Positions 35,765 through 45,198 of a DNA stretch of 58,559 nucleotides are shown one piece after another (the first letter of the stretch is position 1; every line of letters begins with the position of its first letter). The notes under the pieces are model-generated. The model was not told where the DNA came from, searched no databases, and saw only the letters and a list, made by a program, of their open reading frames with translations. Position numbers and translations under genes: made by a program. The DNA is taken from the NCBI GenBank assembly GCA_022842725.1, contig JALHOZ010000029.1:1-58559 (forward strand), given 5' to 3'. The DNA is from Saprospiraceae bacterium (GTDB lineage: Bacteria > Bacteroidota > Bacteroidia > Chitinophagales > Saprospiraceae).

Positions 35765-36859
35765 TCAGGAATTTATTTTATTTTTGTGTCTGTGGTCAAT
35801 GATTTTTTTAATCCAGACCGGAATAACCAAAACGCCCAAAATCAGATATGGATAATAGGTAACTAATCTCCACACCAATGCGATAATGGAAGAAATTTCT
35901 TTTGGAATATAATCACTGTAAAAACCACCGAACAAAAATTCAGCAATACCTGAACCACCCGGTGTCGGACTAAAAGCGGTTATCACATGCATCACTTCAC
36001 CCCTGGCTATCAATAATACCTGATCATAAAATGAAAGGTCAATATTGACAACGAGCGCCATAATCAAAAAATTGATAGCCAGAAAACGGGTGACCCAGGC
36101 ACCGGCTGTAGCTGAAATGGCGCTTGCATGAAATGAAAAAGGTTTTCCTTTTAATTCTTCAGATGCCACCACAACATCCATAGCCGTTTTGCGAAGATTG
36201 TCCTTCAGTTTTTTCCAAAAAGGAATTTTACTCAACATCAACAAAAACCTTTTGACAATCCTCGGATTGATAAATAGTCCGTAAAAGAAAAACGTACCAT
36301 ATACAGCCATTGCAAGCAAGGTCACCAAAAAGGTAAATCCGTATCCATCTAAATTACTTATGGACAACAAATCGGGTCGGATCATCACGGATCCGAATAT
36401 CAGAAAAAACAAAGGAATGCTGATCAAAAAATAAAATGTATCAATAACGATAGTATATAATACCAAGGCTACCGTTTTACCTCCGTTAAGTTTTTCCTGA
36501 GAAAGAAAAAACAAAGCAACTCCTGAACCACCGACCGATGTAGGTGATATACTGGATGAAAACTCCCAGATTACGATCAACTCAATGGCTTTTCGCCAGC
36601 TAAAAAAGTTATCGGTCAAGATTCTTAATCGCCAGGCGTAAAACAAATGTCTCGCCACATAAGTCATGACAGCCATTCCTATCCAGAACAAGGTAGAAAA
36701 ATTAATCTGAACTTTTTCCAAAGCCTCAATATCCAATTGTACGTACATCATATACCCTACCACGGTCAATCCGATAAGGGTGGGAAGTATTACTTTGGTA
36801 ACCTTTATTTCATTTAAAATAGAGTGAGAATGATCTTTTTTTTCCTGTGAAGGTTTCAT
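35765..36859 (-). CDS. YbhN/UPF0104-type lysylphosphatidylglycerol synthase TM-like protein
   Basis: 364 residues, about eight membrane helices. The family signatures are ISPTSVGGSGVALFFLSQEK (about residue 110) and the C-terminal AFSPTPGGSGIAEFLFGGF. These resemble the flippase half of MprF, but no catalytic aminoacyl transferase domain is present, so it probably handles a lipid or lipid-linked substrate. It overlaps the upstream Wzy/WaaL-like gene by 4 bases (ATGA), so it is translated with the polysaccharide cluster. Confidence 0.82.
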   Translation of the reverse strand: MKPSQEKKDHSHSILNEIKVTKVILPTLIGLTVVGYMMYVQLDIEALEKVQINFSTLFWIGMAVMTYVARHLFYAWRLRILTDNFFSWRKAIELIVIWEFSSSISPTSVGGSGVALFFLSQEKLNGGKTVALVLYTIVIDTFYFLISIPLFFLIFGSVMIRPDLLSISNLDGYGFTFLVTLLAMAVYGTFFFYGLFINPRIVKRFLLMLSKIPFWKKLKDNLRKTAMDVVVASEELKGKPFSFHASAISATAGAWVTRFLAINFLIMALVVNIDLSFYDQVLLIARGEVMHVITAFSPTPGGSGIAEFLFGGFYSDYIPKEISSIIALVWRLVTYYPYLILGVLVIPVWIKKIIDHRHKNKINS

Positions 36860-38370
36860 TTGATATTTGATCTGTATGTATAACCCATTTCATTTTCTAA
36901 TGTTTTAACATTATGGGGTTGACTTTTATAAATATATCTGAAATACAACAATCCGGCCATATTGACAAAGAAAAAAGGTCCGACTTTGTCGGTTTCTATC
37001 AGATCATTGATCAGATTCATGGACAACATTATAATAAATGAAAGCGCTATTGCCATCACAAAATACTTGTTTCTGTCATTTTTCAACATAAAATATGTTT
37101 CCTCAGCTTTGAGTAGTATTGTTATACATAACAAAACAAATATAAAAAAACCTACAAATCCCTGTTCAACAAAAATCATCAAAAAATAATTGTGAATTCC
37201 GGACTTATCAGGATTATCTGAGACATACGTCTTAAACTGACTGATTGAATACGACTGATAAAACTCATAAAATGTGCCGGGGCCAAAACCAAAAACCGGT
37301 TTGTCTTTAATCATTTCAAATCCGGCCATCCATCTGTAAATTCGTTCCATACTTGAAATGTCTTCAAGTTTGTAGGTCGCTTCAATGAGGTTGTCAAATT
37401 CTGTATGCGAAATGGTTTTTTCAAAATCAGGTGTGAGATCAAGATATTTATTGTCGACTGAGAGATAGACTACCAAAAAAGCAGCAGCTGTCAACACAAC
37501 AGCCAGCGTATGTTTAACCCATCTTCCCGCAAATATAAAATAGGAAATCACCGCAAAAACAACAGATAATATAGCTGCTCGGGTAAATGAAAAATAAATA
37601 CCTACGAGAAAAACCATCATAACAAAAAACAAAAACCTTTTGCGATTTGAATGAGGAGCTGCGGTTTTATAAAAAGCCCAAACAAAAGGCAGACATACAA
37701 CAGAAATAGCAGCGTAACTGACGTGATTCCTGAAAAACGGACGTACGACTTCATAGCTGCTCGCAAAGGTAAATCCCTCCATACCATGCCTTACCAGCAC
37801 AATGAGAATGGCTAAAAACAAAAACGAGTATAATATCCTGTAGGTTTTAATAAAATCTTCGTCATTTTTGAAATATACCAGGGGGAAATAAAAAAACGGA
37901 ACAACATACCATACTTTAGCTAAAAAATATTTGAGAGATGTCAGAACGTTTTGCGATTGAAGCATAGTGGTAAAAATCCATAGTATATGAATCAATAAAA
38001 TGATAAATACAGGATCTTTGACAATTCCTCTATTAAAAATGAAGTTTTTTTTACCAATATAAATCAAACCTGCTGCAGTCATCAGCAACATCAAGGGTTC
38101 TGAAGGCAGATCAGATCCAATACCGGGACCATCAAAATAATATTCAATCGAAAAAGGCAGGGCGGCAAAAATAATATAATATAATTGGCGGATATCCCTA
38201 AGCACAAAGGACAAAAACAGAACAGATACCGGTAAAATATAAGGGATCCAACTTTCCAGCCAAACAGAAGTCAGTGAACTGATCAACAATAAGGCTGTAA
38301 AACCATAAACCTGTTTGTTCAAATCAGTCCACACATCAGCCTGAAAAATATCACGCCCCTGTCCTGTCAT
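36856..38370 (-). CDS. O-antigen ligase/polymerase (Wzy_C family) membrane protein
   Basis: 504 residues, about twelve membrane helices. The hallmark is the large periplasmic loop with RIYRWMAGFEMIKDKPVFGFGPGTFYEFYQSY followed by the HNYFLMIFVEQGFVGF segment, including the conserved catalytic-region His. Members either polymerise O-units (Wzy) or ligate them to lipid A-core (WaaL); sequence alone does not separate these. It overlaps neighbours on both sides (20 bases with the Wzz-like gene). Confidence 0.85.
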   Translation of the reverse strand: MTGQGRDIFQADVWTDLNKQVYGFTALLLISSLTSVWLESWIPYILPVSVLFLSFVLRDIRQLYYIIFAALPFSIEYYFDGPGIGSDLPSEPLMLLMTAAGLIYIGKKNFIFNRGIVKDPVFIILLIHILWIFTTMLQSQNVLTSLKYFLAKVWYVVPFFYFPLVYFKNDEDFIKTYRILYSFLFLAILIVLVRHGMEGFTFASSYEVVRPFFRNHVSYAAISVVCLPFVWAFYKTAAPHSNRKRFLFFVMMVFLVGIYFSFTRAAILSVVFAVISYFIFAGRWVKHTLAVVLTAAAFLVVYLSVDNKYLDLTPDFEKTISHTEFDNLIEATYKLEDISSMERIYRWMAGFEMIKDKPVFGFGPGTFYEFYQSYSISQFKTYVSDNPDKSGIHNYFLMIFVEQGFVGFFIFVLLCITILLKAEETYFMLKNDRNKYFVMAIALSFIIMLSMNLINDLIETDKVGPFFFVNMAGLLYFRYIYKSQPHNVKTLENEMGYTYRSNIK

Positions 38371-39436
38371 CTTTATACATTTCCTGTAATATCAAAAAAA
38401 GTGAAAAGGATACCAGGCTGATAAAGCCTGCCAAAATAACCCATACAGATCTTTTGGGTCTGGACTTTTGAACAGGTACCTGACCCGACTCTACCAGGTG
38501 CAGTGCCGTAAAAGGAGCTTCCACGGCAGCTGATAACTGCTTGAACCTTTCTTTATCCATATTAATCTGATCCAGATTCCTGAAAAACTCCTGTTCCATC
38601 TGCCGGATCGGCGATACATTTGCATTAAACACAATCATTTCTGACCTGAGTTTTGTTAGTTTGTTTTCAAGACCCATGACCACCGAAGCGTATTTATTGA
38701 TAGAGTCTCTGCTTAATTTTCGGGATGAAAAATATTCAAGTTTACCTCTTTCTGATTGTAATTCAGCTTCTGCCCGGGTGATGAGACTTGTATAAATTTC
38801 TGATTGCGAGGAGATTTCAAAAATATTGTACTTCGTTTTATTTCTGTTGACTCTGCTTGCGAGGGTATCATTTTGAATCTGTTTTTTCAATAAGTTAGCT
38901 TCATAATTATTCATCAATTTTTGTTGACTTTCTTTAACAATCTTTTGTGAAATTTCTTCAATTTTGTTTCTGGCAGCATTGACCATATTTGCTGCTTTAT
39001 GAGGATCGGTATCTTCTATGGAGAGGTGTAAGGCACGGTATTTGGTTTTTATAGTTTGGAAGTTTTTTTTCAACCTTTCTCGAACTTTAAAACCAGCCTT
39101 TGCATTAGTTGAATCTATTCCGTAGTGGCTATACAAATCAAAAGAATCGATCAGAAACTGACTCAATTCATAAGAAAGAGCTATAGTAAATAAACGGTCG
39201 AGATCACTGTCGTCACCATATATCCTTATATTTTTATCCTGTCCACCGATAGGAATGGGTTCTGCCAAATCCGGGCTGGCAGCATAAAAAATGGTATCAG
39301 ATTTATAATAATTCGGCATAAATAATGAAACAACAGCAGTAGTCAGTACGACCAATCCTACCACAATAAAAATGGATTTTCGTTTTGTCAAAAGAAATCT
39401 CCAGGTATCCACTAAACTATATTCTGACTGCTTCAT
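38351..39436 (-). CDS. Wzz/GumC-like polysaccharide co-polymerase (no kinase domain)
   Basis: 361 residues: one membrane helix near residue 25 (SIFIVVGLVVLTTAVVSLFMP), a long coiled-coil periplasmic part, and a second helix near 335 preceded by the Pro-rich PVQKSRPKRS motif typical of Wzz. It controls chain length of the surface polysaccharide. The C-terminus is short, so there is no fused BY-kinase. It is 51 bases downstream of the Wzx-like gene. Confidence 0.85.
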   Translation of the reverse strand: MKQSEYSLVDTWRFLLTKRKSIFIVVGLVVLTTAVVSLFMPNYYKSDTIFYAASPDLAEPIPIGGQDKNIRIYGDDSDLDRLFTIALSYELSQFLIDSFDLYSHYGIDSTNAKAGFKVRERLKKNFQTIKTKYRALHLSIEDTDPHKAANMVNAARNKIEEISQKIVKESQQKLMNNYEANLLKKQIQNDTLASRVNRNKTKYNIFEISSQSEIYTSLITRAEAELQSERGKLEYFSSRKLSRDSINKYASVVMGLENKLTKLRSEMIVFNANVSPIRQMEQEFFRNLDQINMDKERFKQLSAAVEAPFTALHLVESGQVPVQKSRPKRSVWVILAGFISLVSFSLFLILQEMYKDDRTGA

Positions 39437-39487
39437 ATTCTATTTTTATAAATGATCCTTTAATGGGAAGTACGTTGATAATATCTT

Positions 39488-40924
39488 TTATTTTTTTCGG
39501 GATAAAACCAATTTTATGTCCGAAAATTCTATCAATTTTAATAAAAACGCCAAAGGTAAGGAAAATATTAAACAAATTATGATGGAAACCTCTGATGAAA
39601 ATGGAGTTTCTTTTGAAAAAAACCAAGCCAATCCTGATAATATAAATAAGTAAAAAAGCCCTCTGCCCATTGAACTTTTGTCAAAGGTAAAGTACAAATA
39701 TTTCTGTACCACGTACCACTGTCCTAAAAAAACTACAAATTGGGTGACAAGTGTAGCCATAGCAGCACCGGTAGCTCCATAATGAGGAATCCATATCAAA
39801 TTACATAAAATATTTACCACCAAACCAAGAATAAAAACAGGAATCAACCTCTTGATCTGATCTGCAGCCATGCTCATTGATCCGAAAATATAGGCATAAC
39901 AAACCAAAACAGAAGCTGTCATCAGCAACTGCAACACCAGGGTTTTTTCAGTGATGTAGTCTGTGTATAAAAACGTTATGATGTCATTTCCAAAAAAAAG
40001 TACAATAGCTAATAAAGGACTAAGTAAAACAAACATCCATTTTCCTACCAAAGTATATAGTGGTCTGATGTCTTCGTTGTTGCTGATCATATAGGAAAAC
40101 ATCGGAAGGATGAGCGCAGGGATCATATACATAAACATATTAGCCGCATCATATATCCTGTAAGAAGCAGCGTAAATTCCTGCTTCCAGACCCTGATCAT
40201 CCAATAGTCTTCCCAATAAAAATCCATCGAGTTTGTTGTACGATGTCATTAAAAATAAAACCAAAGCAAAAGGAATACAACGGTATAAAAGTGATGACAA
40301 TCTGGTAAAATCAGGTAAAAATGATAGTTTTTGATCTTTTATAAACAATAGCACCATCACTACAATGTTGGCAAACAACAAAGAAAACATTTGTCCGAAA
40401 ATAAAATCAGACAATGTGAATGAACCGTCGTTCCAATACCACAATAACCCCGAAATAACAATAATCATCAAAAACTTATCCAAAGAAGATACCAGACTAT
40501 CCAGGGTGTAAAAGCCCAGTCCTGATAAAAAACTGCGCATCAGAACCAACCAGGAGCTCAAAAACAGATTGACACTTATCAAAAAAAGCAATCCAATATC
40601 CATTTTTCCGAAAATCAGTCCGAAAACAAACAATACGACCGTAGCTAAAAATGTCAGCGCCAATTTTAATCCGATGACCGAAGAAAAAAAATGATGAATG
40701 TTGGTTCTGTTTTTTGAAACATATTGTTGATTATGGGTTTGGAGTCCCAAATCACCTAAAAATTGAAAAAGGAAAACAAAATTCATATGAAAAAAGTAGT
40801 AACCAAACTCCGCTGTACCTAATTCATTCTGAACCTCCGTTTCCACAAAAAAAACATAAAACGGTTTGATAAGGACATTTATGGCCATCAATAAAATTAC
40901 ATTAAGCAAAAATTGTCGCTTCAT
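39488..40924 (-). CDS. Wzx-like oligosaccharide flippase
   Basis: 478 residues with about twelve to fourteen hydrophobic helices in the MATE/MOP arrangement: N-terminal FLLNVILLMAINVLIKPFYVFFVETEVQNELG and the YNKLDGFLLGRLLDDQGLEAGIYAASYRIYDAANMF stretch typical of polysaccharide flippases. It should move lipid-linked repeat units across the inner membrane. It is first gene of the cluster; a -7 element lies 123 bases upstream. Confidence 0.87.
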   Translation of the reverse strand: MKRQFLLNVILLMAINVLIKPFYVFFVETEVQNELGTAEFGYYFFHMNFVFLFQFLGDLGLQTHNQQYVSKNRTNIHHFFSSVIGLKLALTFLATVVLFVFGLIFGKMDIGLLFLISVNLFLSSWLVLMRSFLSGLGFYTLDSLVSSLDKFLMIIVISGLLWYWNDGSFTLSDFIFGQMFSLLFANIVVMVLLFIKDQKLSFLPDFTRLSSLLYRCIPFALVLFLMTSYNKLDGFLLGRLLDDQGLEAGIYAASYRIYDAANMFMYMIPALILPMFSYMISNNEDIRPLYTLVGKWMFVLLSPLLAIVLFFGNDIITFLYTDYITEKTLVLQLLMTASVLVCYAYIFGSMSMAADQIKRLIPVFILGLVVNILCNLIWIPHYGATGAAMATLVTQFVVFLGQWYVVQKYLYFTFDKSSMGRGLFYLFILSGLAWFFSKETPFSSEVSIIICLIFSLPLAFLLKLIEFSDIKLVLSRKK

Positions 40925-41046
40925 AAATGATTTTGCTGAATCATCAGGTCATTTGAGTTGATTGACCTGACCTTTTGAATAGTGTACAAATTAAATACAT
41001 GTTGTGTTTTTGAAAAAAGTGTTGGTGACAATCTTCAAAAGAACGG

Positions 41047-41054
41047 CAAACATA
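41047..41054 (-). promoter_or_regulatory. Candidate -7 promoter element for the polysaccharide cluster
   Basis: The minus strand reads TATGTTTG (TAnnTTTG), 123 bases upstream of the Wzx-like ATG; -33 not evident. Confidence 0.4.
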
Positions 41055-41154
41055 CGAAAAAAAATGTTTTGGACTGAATGGACGATGTTGTTGTTCACAA
41101 CAGTAACAAAAAATAATTTTTAGTAATTATCATAAGTTTTTCCATCAACCAAAG

Positions 41155-41162
41155 TATATTTG
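41155..41162 (+). promoter_or_regulatory. Candidate -7 promoter element for the DRTGG-protein gene
   Basis: TATATTTG (TAnnTTTG), 17 bases upstream of the GTG start at 41179; -33 not evident. Confidence 0.45.
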
Positions 41163-41178
41163 TGCACATTCTCAGACA

Positions 41179-42288
41179 GTGTCACAAAAATTTAAAAATA
41201 TTTATGTTGCTGCTACCAGCCAACATGTAGGTAAAACCACATCCACCCTGGGATTGGTCTCTTCTTTTATGAACAGAGGGTATTCTGTTGGATATTGTAA
41301 ACCGGTAGGTCAAAAATTTCTTGATGTACAAAATCTCAGGGTTGACAAAGATACTGTATTATTTGCCGATCTGATCAATTTTGACATAGTACCGGAATTA
41401 CACAGTCCGGTTCTTCTTGGACCCGGTGCCACAGAATTATTTCTGGACAATCCTGATAATTTTCATTTGGCTGAAATGGTTTTGGCTGCTGCGGATGCAC
41501 TTGAGAAAAAAAATGAAATCAATATTTTTGAAGGCACCGGTCATCCCGGGGTCGGCAGTGTGGCCAATTTATCCAATGCCCGGGTAGCCAAACTGTTGAA
41601 TGCCGGTGTTGTCATGGTTGTGGAAGGCGGTGTCGGTAGCACGATTGATATGTTGAATATGACTACTTCATTGTTTCGGGAAGAAAATGTTCCAATCATC
41701 GGAGTCATCATCAATAAGGTCATTTCTGAAAAAAAAGAAAAAGTGCGACATTATGTAGGCAAATGGCTCGAAAAACAAAACCTGAAACTTCTCGGCATCC
41801 TACCTTACGAAAACACATTAGCTTTTCCGGTCATAAAAACCGTGGCAGAGGCTATTTCCGGTGTGGTCACTTATAATGCCGATTACGTAACCAACAAAGT
41901 GGAAAGTATCCTTGCAGGTTCGTTGATTGACCTGAAAGAGTTAAAAAGTTCTCAGGATTTACTTCTGGTGGTTGCGACAAGATCTATCAATGAAGCCATC
42001 AAAAAGATAGAATCCATGGCACGTCAACATGGGATTAAAAATTGTCCCCTGAGTGGTATTGTCGCAACCGGTGAAGGAAAAATCGAAAAACATACCCTTG
42101 AATACATTGAAAAACACAACATTCCACTGATCCGGTCAGATCTGGACACATACGGTGCTGTTCTGAAAATCAGCAAAATTGAAGTAAAAATAAATACCAA
42201 CACACCCTGGAAAGTTCAGATGGCCATAGATCTTATACAGAATAATGTAGACCTTGACTCTATATTGGACTATTCAAGATTGGAATAA
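41179..42288 (+). CDS. P-loop ATPase with DRTGG domain (Pta N-terminal-like)
   Basis: 369 residues starting at GTG. The N-terminal domain is dethiobiotin-synthetase-like: ATSQHVGKTTSTLGL (residues 12-26) is the P-loop, YCKPVGQK follows, and NIFEGTGHPGVGSV and MVVEGGVGSTIDML complete the nucleotide site. The DRTGG domain occupies about 210-330. In many bacteria this pair forms the N-terminus of phosphotransacetylase; here the catalytic PTA domain is absent and the protein ends. Standalone forms occur in Bacteroidota; the role is not established. Confidence 0.82.
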   Translation: MSQKFKNIYVAATSQHVGKTTSTLGLVSSFMNRGYSVGYCKPVGQKFLDVQNLRVDKDTVLFADLINFDIVPELHSPVLLGPGATELFLDNPDNFHLAEMVLAAADALEKKNEINIFEGTGHPGVGSVANLSNARVAKLLNAGVVMVVEGGVGSTIDMLNMTTSLFREENVPIIGVIINKVISEKKEKVRHYVGKWLEKQNLKLLGILPYENTLAFPVIKTVAEAISGVVTYNADYVTNKVESILAGSLIDLKELKSSQDLLLVVATRSINEAIKKIESMARQHGIKNCPLSGIVATGEGKIEKHTLEYIEKHNIPLIRSDLDTYGAVLKISKIEVKINTNTPWKVQMAIDLIQNNVDLDSILDYSRLE

Positions 42289-42506
42289 CGGTATTCTTCC
42301 TGATTTTAATTACATTATATTTTAGGAAAACTTATTTCAAAACAAGGCCACATTTACATATTATTTTTGGTAAAATACAGGTACAGCTTACCTTGATAAC
42401 AAGTGTCATCTACCATCCATATTTAAGGTTATGGATTTTTTCAGTTAATTTATTTTTTTTTGTTTGACCAAAACCTTTTACCGTAATTGTTGTTACATTT
42501 TTTTTT

Positions 42507-42583
42507 GGGGTGCTTGCCGGAAATAACCGGCAGGCTGAGATTATACCCATTGAACCTGTCCGGGTAATGCCGGAAAGGGAATA
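42507..42583 (+). promoter_or_regulatory. TPP riboswitch (THI element)
   Basis: The conserved thi-box parts occur in order: GGGGTGC (42507-42513), a P3 stem with GCCGG and CCGGC, GGCTGAGA, TACCCATTGAACCTG, CCGGGTAATGCCGG and AGGGAA (42576-42581). This aptamer binds thiamin diphosphate. It lies about 100 bases upstream of a TonB receptor gene on the same strand, which predicts thiamin-dependent repression of that receptor. Confidence 0.95.
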
Positions 42584-42614
42584 TGACACGTCTGACTACC
42601 CTATCCTTTTTTTT
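42572..42614 (+). terminator. Possible riboswitch expression platform (terminator-like)
   Basis: GGAAAGGG (42572-42579), which is the 3' edge of the aptamer, can pair with CCCTATCC (42599-42606) with one A-A mismatch, followed directly by eight T. An alternative pairing joins CTATCC (42601-42606) with GGATAG (42641-42646). The two are mutually exclusive, as in a transcription-attenuation switch, but the direction of control cannot be read from this alone. Confidence 0.45.
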
Positions 42615-42683
42615 ATTTGGTTTATTTCAAAAAATAATAAGGATAGATGTTGAGCACCCCGCTTCACAAATAAACTTAGTCAC

Positions 42684-45143
42684 GTGAGAATTTATTTTAC
42701 AACCCTTTTTTTAAGTTTCACCTTTTTTCTGCAAGGTCAGTATACTTTGGACGGTTACATTACTAATGCCAAAGGCGAAAAATTAGATTTTGCTGTCATT
42801 TATCTTGAAAACACTAATTATGCGGCTGTAACGTACCCTTCGGGTTATTATAAAATTACAAACATTGTTCCGGGCGATTACACGATAAAAGTAAGCCATA
42901 CCTCTTATCAAAATGTTATTGCTCAAATCAGTATAAATCAAAACAAGAGCTATCATGTTGTTTTGGATATACTGGCATATCCTTTGGAAAACATTGAAAT
43001 CATAGCCAACAAATTACAAAAATCCGATCCCTTCAGATTTAAAGATGTCTCCGAGTCGTATATTGAAAAATACAACCTGGGTCTGGACGTACCCGCTTTG
43101 CTCCAGTTTCAAACCTCTGTTTTGACTACATCAGATGCAGGAACAGGAATAGGATATTCCGGATTGAGCATAAGGGGGAGTGATCAGACCCGAATTAATG
43201 TAACCATCAACGGAGTTCCGGTGAATGATGCTGAGTCCCAAAACGTTTTTTGGGTTAATATGCCTGACCTTTCCGGATCTGTTCAGTCTGTGCAGATTCA
43301 AAGAGGAGCAGGTGCTTCGACCAACGGACCGGGTGCTTTTGGAGGAACCTTAAGTTTTAATACCAGAGATTTGAATCAAAATCCATACATCAGTCTTTCA
43401 GGAAGTGCCGGGTCATTCGGCACCATAAAAGGCAGTGTCGGCCTTGGTACAGGCCTGATGAATGGTAAATATTTTATGGAGGGTCGTTACAGTTACATCA
43501 CATCAGATGGATTTATCGACAGGGCTTCAGCTGATCTGAATGGAATATTTTTTTCTGCAGGCAGAATATCTGAAAAATCTTCTTTGCGGTTTCAGGTTGT
43601 TTCCGGAAGGGAAGTCACCTATCAGGCCTGGAATGGTGTTCCTGAGTCAAAATTTTCAGGTGACCCCCGACAATTAGCCGACCACTACAACAGAAATATT
43701 GGTAGTATTTATAAAAACAGTGCTGACTCGGTCAACCTCTTTGGCTCTGAGCCAAACACATACAATTATTACCTTTACGAAAATCAGGTTGATAATTACC
43801 GTCAAACCCAATCACAGATTTCGTACAACAGACAATTGAGCCCAAAAACGAGTTTACAAACCACGGCTTTTTATACCTTTGGAAAAGGATATTTCGAACA
43901 ATTTCGTTTTGATGATGCATTGTCTGATTATGGTTTTAATGAAATTTTTGACAAGGAGGGAAATTTGATTACGTCAACAGATCTGGTCAGGAGACGATGG
44001 TTACAAAATCATTTTTTCGGAGTGACATCCAATATCAATGGAGAAATAAACCGGAATATCGAATGGCAAAGTGGCGTGTTTTTGAGTCATTATGACGGTG
44101 ACCATTTTGGCGAAATCATCAAAACATGGATTGAACCGGCAACCTCTGTTTTCAGTCGTTATTACGACAATACTGGTCGAAAAACGGATATTTCGGGATT
44201 TGCCAGAATTTCAGGTAACATACAACAAAAACTTCAATTTTTTACAGACCTGCAATTGCGTAATGTTCGCTACGATGTCAACGGACTGCTGGAGGATCAG
44301 ATTACATCAAATGTAGACGAATCTTATCTGTTTTTTAATCCTAAAGCCGGAATAACCTATATATTGGATAAAAAAAGCGATATTTTATTTTCTTTTGCCA
44401 TAGCCAACAGAGAGCCCGCGAGATCTGATTTTGTTGATCATATCATTACGGAAGTTCAGCCTAAACCGGAAACTATGTTTAATTACGAACTCGCATATCG
44501 TTTGAATGGCCAAAAAATATCGTTACAAACCGGTTTGTATTTTATGGATTATACAAATCAACTCGTGCTCAACGGCAATCTCAATGATGTGGGAGCTGCC
44601 TTGCGCATCAATGTTCCTGAAAGTTATCGTTTCGGTTGGGAAACTGAGTTGACATATCAATTACACCGCAAGTTGACCATGATGTTGAATGTTACCCTAA
44701 GCAGAAACCGCATCCGCAATTTTTCAGAAACTATATATGATTATACAAACGGATTTGAAGTGATCAGAAATGAACTGGGTGAGACTCCGATTGCGTACTC
44801 ACCAAATATCATCAGCTCGTTACAATGTATTTACAAACCCATCAAAAATTTTGAAGTGGAATGGTCAGGCAGATATGTCGGAAAACAATTTCTTGACAAC
44901 ACCGGAAATGAAAACCGAAAATTGTCGGCTTTTCATGTACATAATCTCAGATTGGCATATGAGTTTTTGCCAAAATTTGCCGAAACCCTGAAATTTAATT
45001 TGTTGGTTCAAAACGTTTTGAATCGTAAATATGCCAGCAACGGTTACACATACAGTTATATTTTTGAGAATACCATCACGGAAAATTTTGTGTTTCCTCA
45101 GGCAGGAATTCACTTTTTTGCCGGATTTGACGTTCGCTTTTGA
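42684..45143 (+). CDS. TPP-riboswitch-controlled TonB receptor (predicted thiamin importer)
   Basis: 819 residues from a GTG start. A signal peptide (MRIYFTTLFLSFTFFLQGQ) precedes a carboxypeptidase-regulatory-like domain (about 20-105), the plug (about 115-225: YSGLSIRGSDQTRINVTINGVPVNDAESQNVFWVNMPDLSGSVQSVQIQRGAG is cited here in pieces: GLSIRGSDQTR, GVPVNDAESQ, VQIQRGAG) and a barrel ending AGFDVRF. Such receptors take up scarce nutrients across the outer membrane using TonB energy. The upstream TPP aptamer makes thiamin or a precursor the likely substrate, as proposed for riboswitch-linked receptors in Bacteroidota. No inner-membrane thiamin transporter or thi gene follows; the next genes are unrelated. 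Confidence 0.88.
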   Translation: MRIYFTTLFLSFTFFLQGQYTLDGYITNAKGEKLDFAVIYLENTNYAAVTYPSGYYKITNIVPGDYTIKVSHTSYQNVIAQISINQNKSYHVVLDILAYPLENIEIIANKLQKSDPFRFKDVSESYIEKYNLGLDVPALLQFQTSVLTTSDAGTGIGYSGLSIRGSDQTRINVTINGVPVNDAESQNVFWVNMPDLSGSVQSVQIQRGAGASTNGPGAFGGTLSFNTRDLNQNPYISLSGSAGSFGTIKGSVGLGTGLMNGKYFMEGRYSYITSDGFIDRASADLNGIFFSAGRISEKSSLRFQVVSGREVTYQAWNGVPESKFSGDPRQLADHYNRNIGSIYKNSADSVNLFGSEPNTYNYYLYENQVDNYRQTQSQISYNRQLSPKTSLQTTAFYTFGKGYFEQFRFDDALSDYGFNEIFDKEGNLITSTDLVRRRWLQNHFFGVTSNINGEINRNIEWQSGVFLSHYDGDHFGEIIKTWIEPATSVFSRYYDNTGRKTDISGFARISGNIQQKLQFFTDLQLRNVRYDVNGLLEDQITSNVDESYLFFNPKAGITYILDKKSDILFSFAIANREPARSDFVDHIITEVQPKPETMFNYELAYRLNGQKISLQTGLYFMDYTNQLVLNGNLNDVGAALRINVPESYRFGWETELTYQLHRKLTMMLNVTLSRNRIRNFSETIYDYTNGFEVIRNELGETPIAYSPNIISSLQCIYKPIKNFEVEWSGRYVGKQFLDNTGNENRKLSAFHVHNLRLAYEFLPKFAETLKFNLLVQNVLNRKYASNGYTYSYIFENTITENFVFPQAGIHFFAGFDVRF

Positions 45144-45198
45144 TATTAACAGAACCATATCTTATATTAAAGTGTTACTTTAAAAATCCACAAATATT

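Larger units (their letters stand above)
42289..42683. other. Leader region carrying TPP riboswitch
   Basis: 395 bases. The first about 200 bases after the DRTGG-protein stop hold no gene and no strong hairpin; the rest contains the riboswitch, a T-rich segment and the receptor start. Confidence 0.6.
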
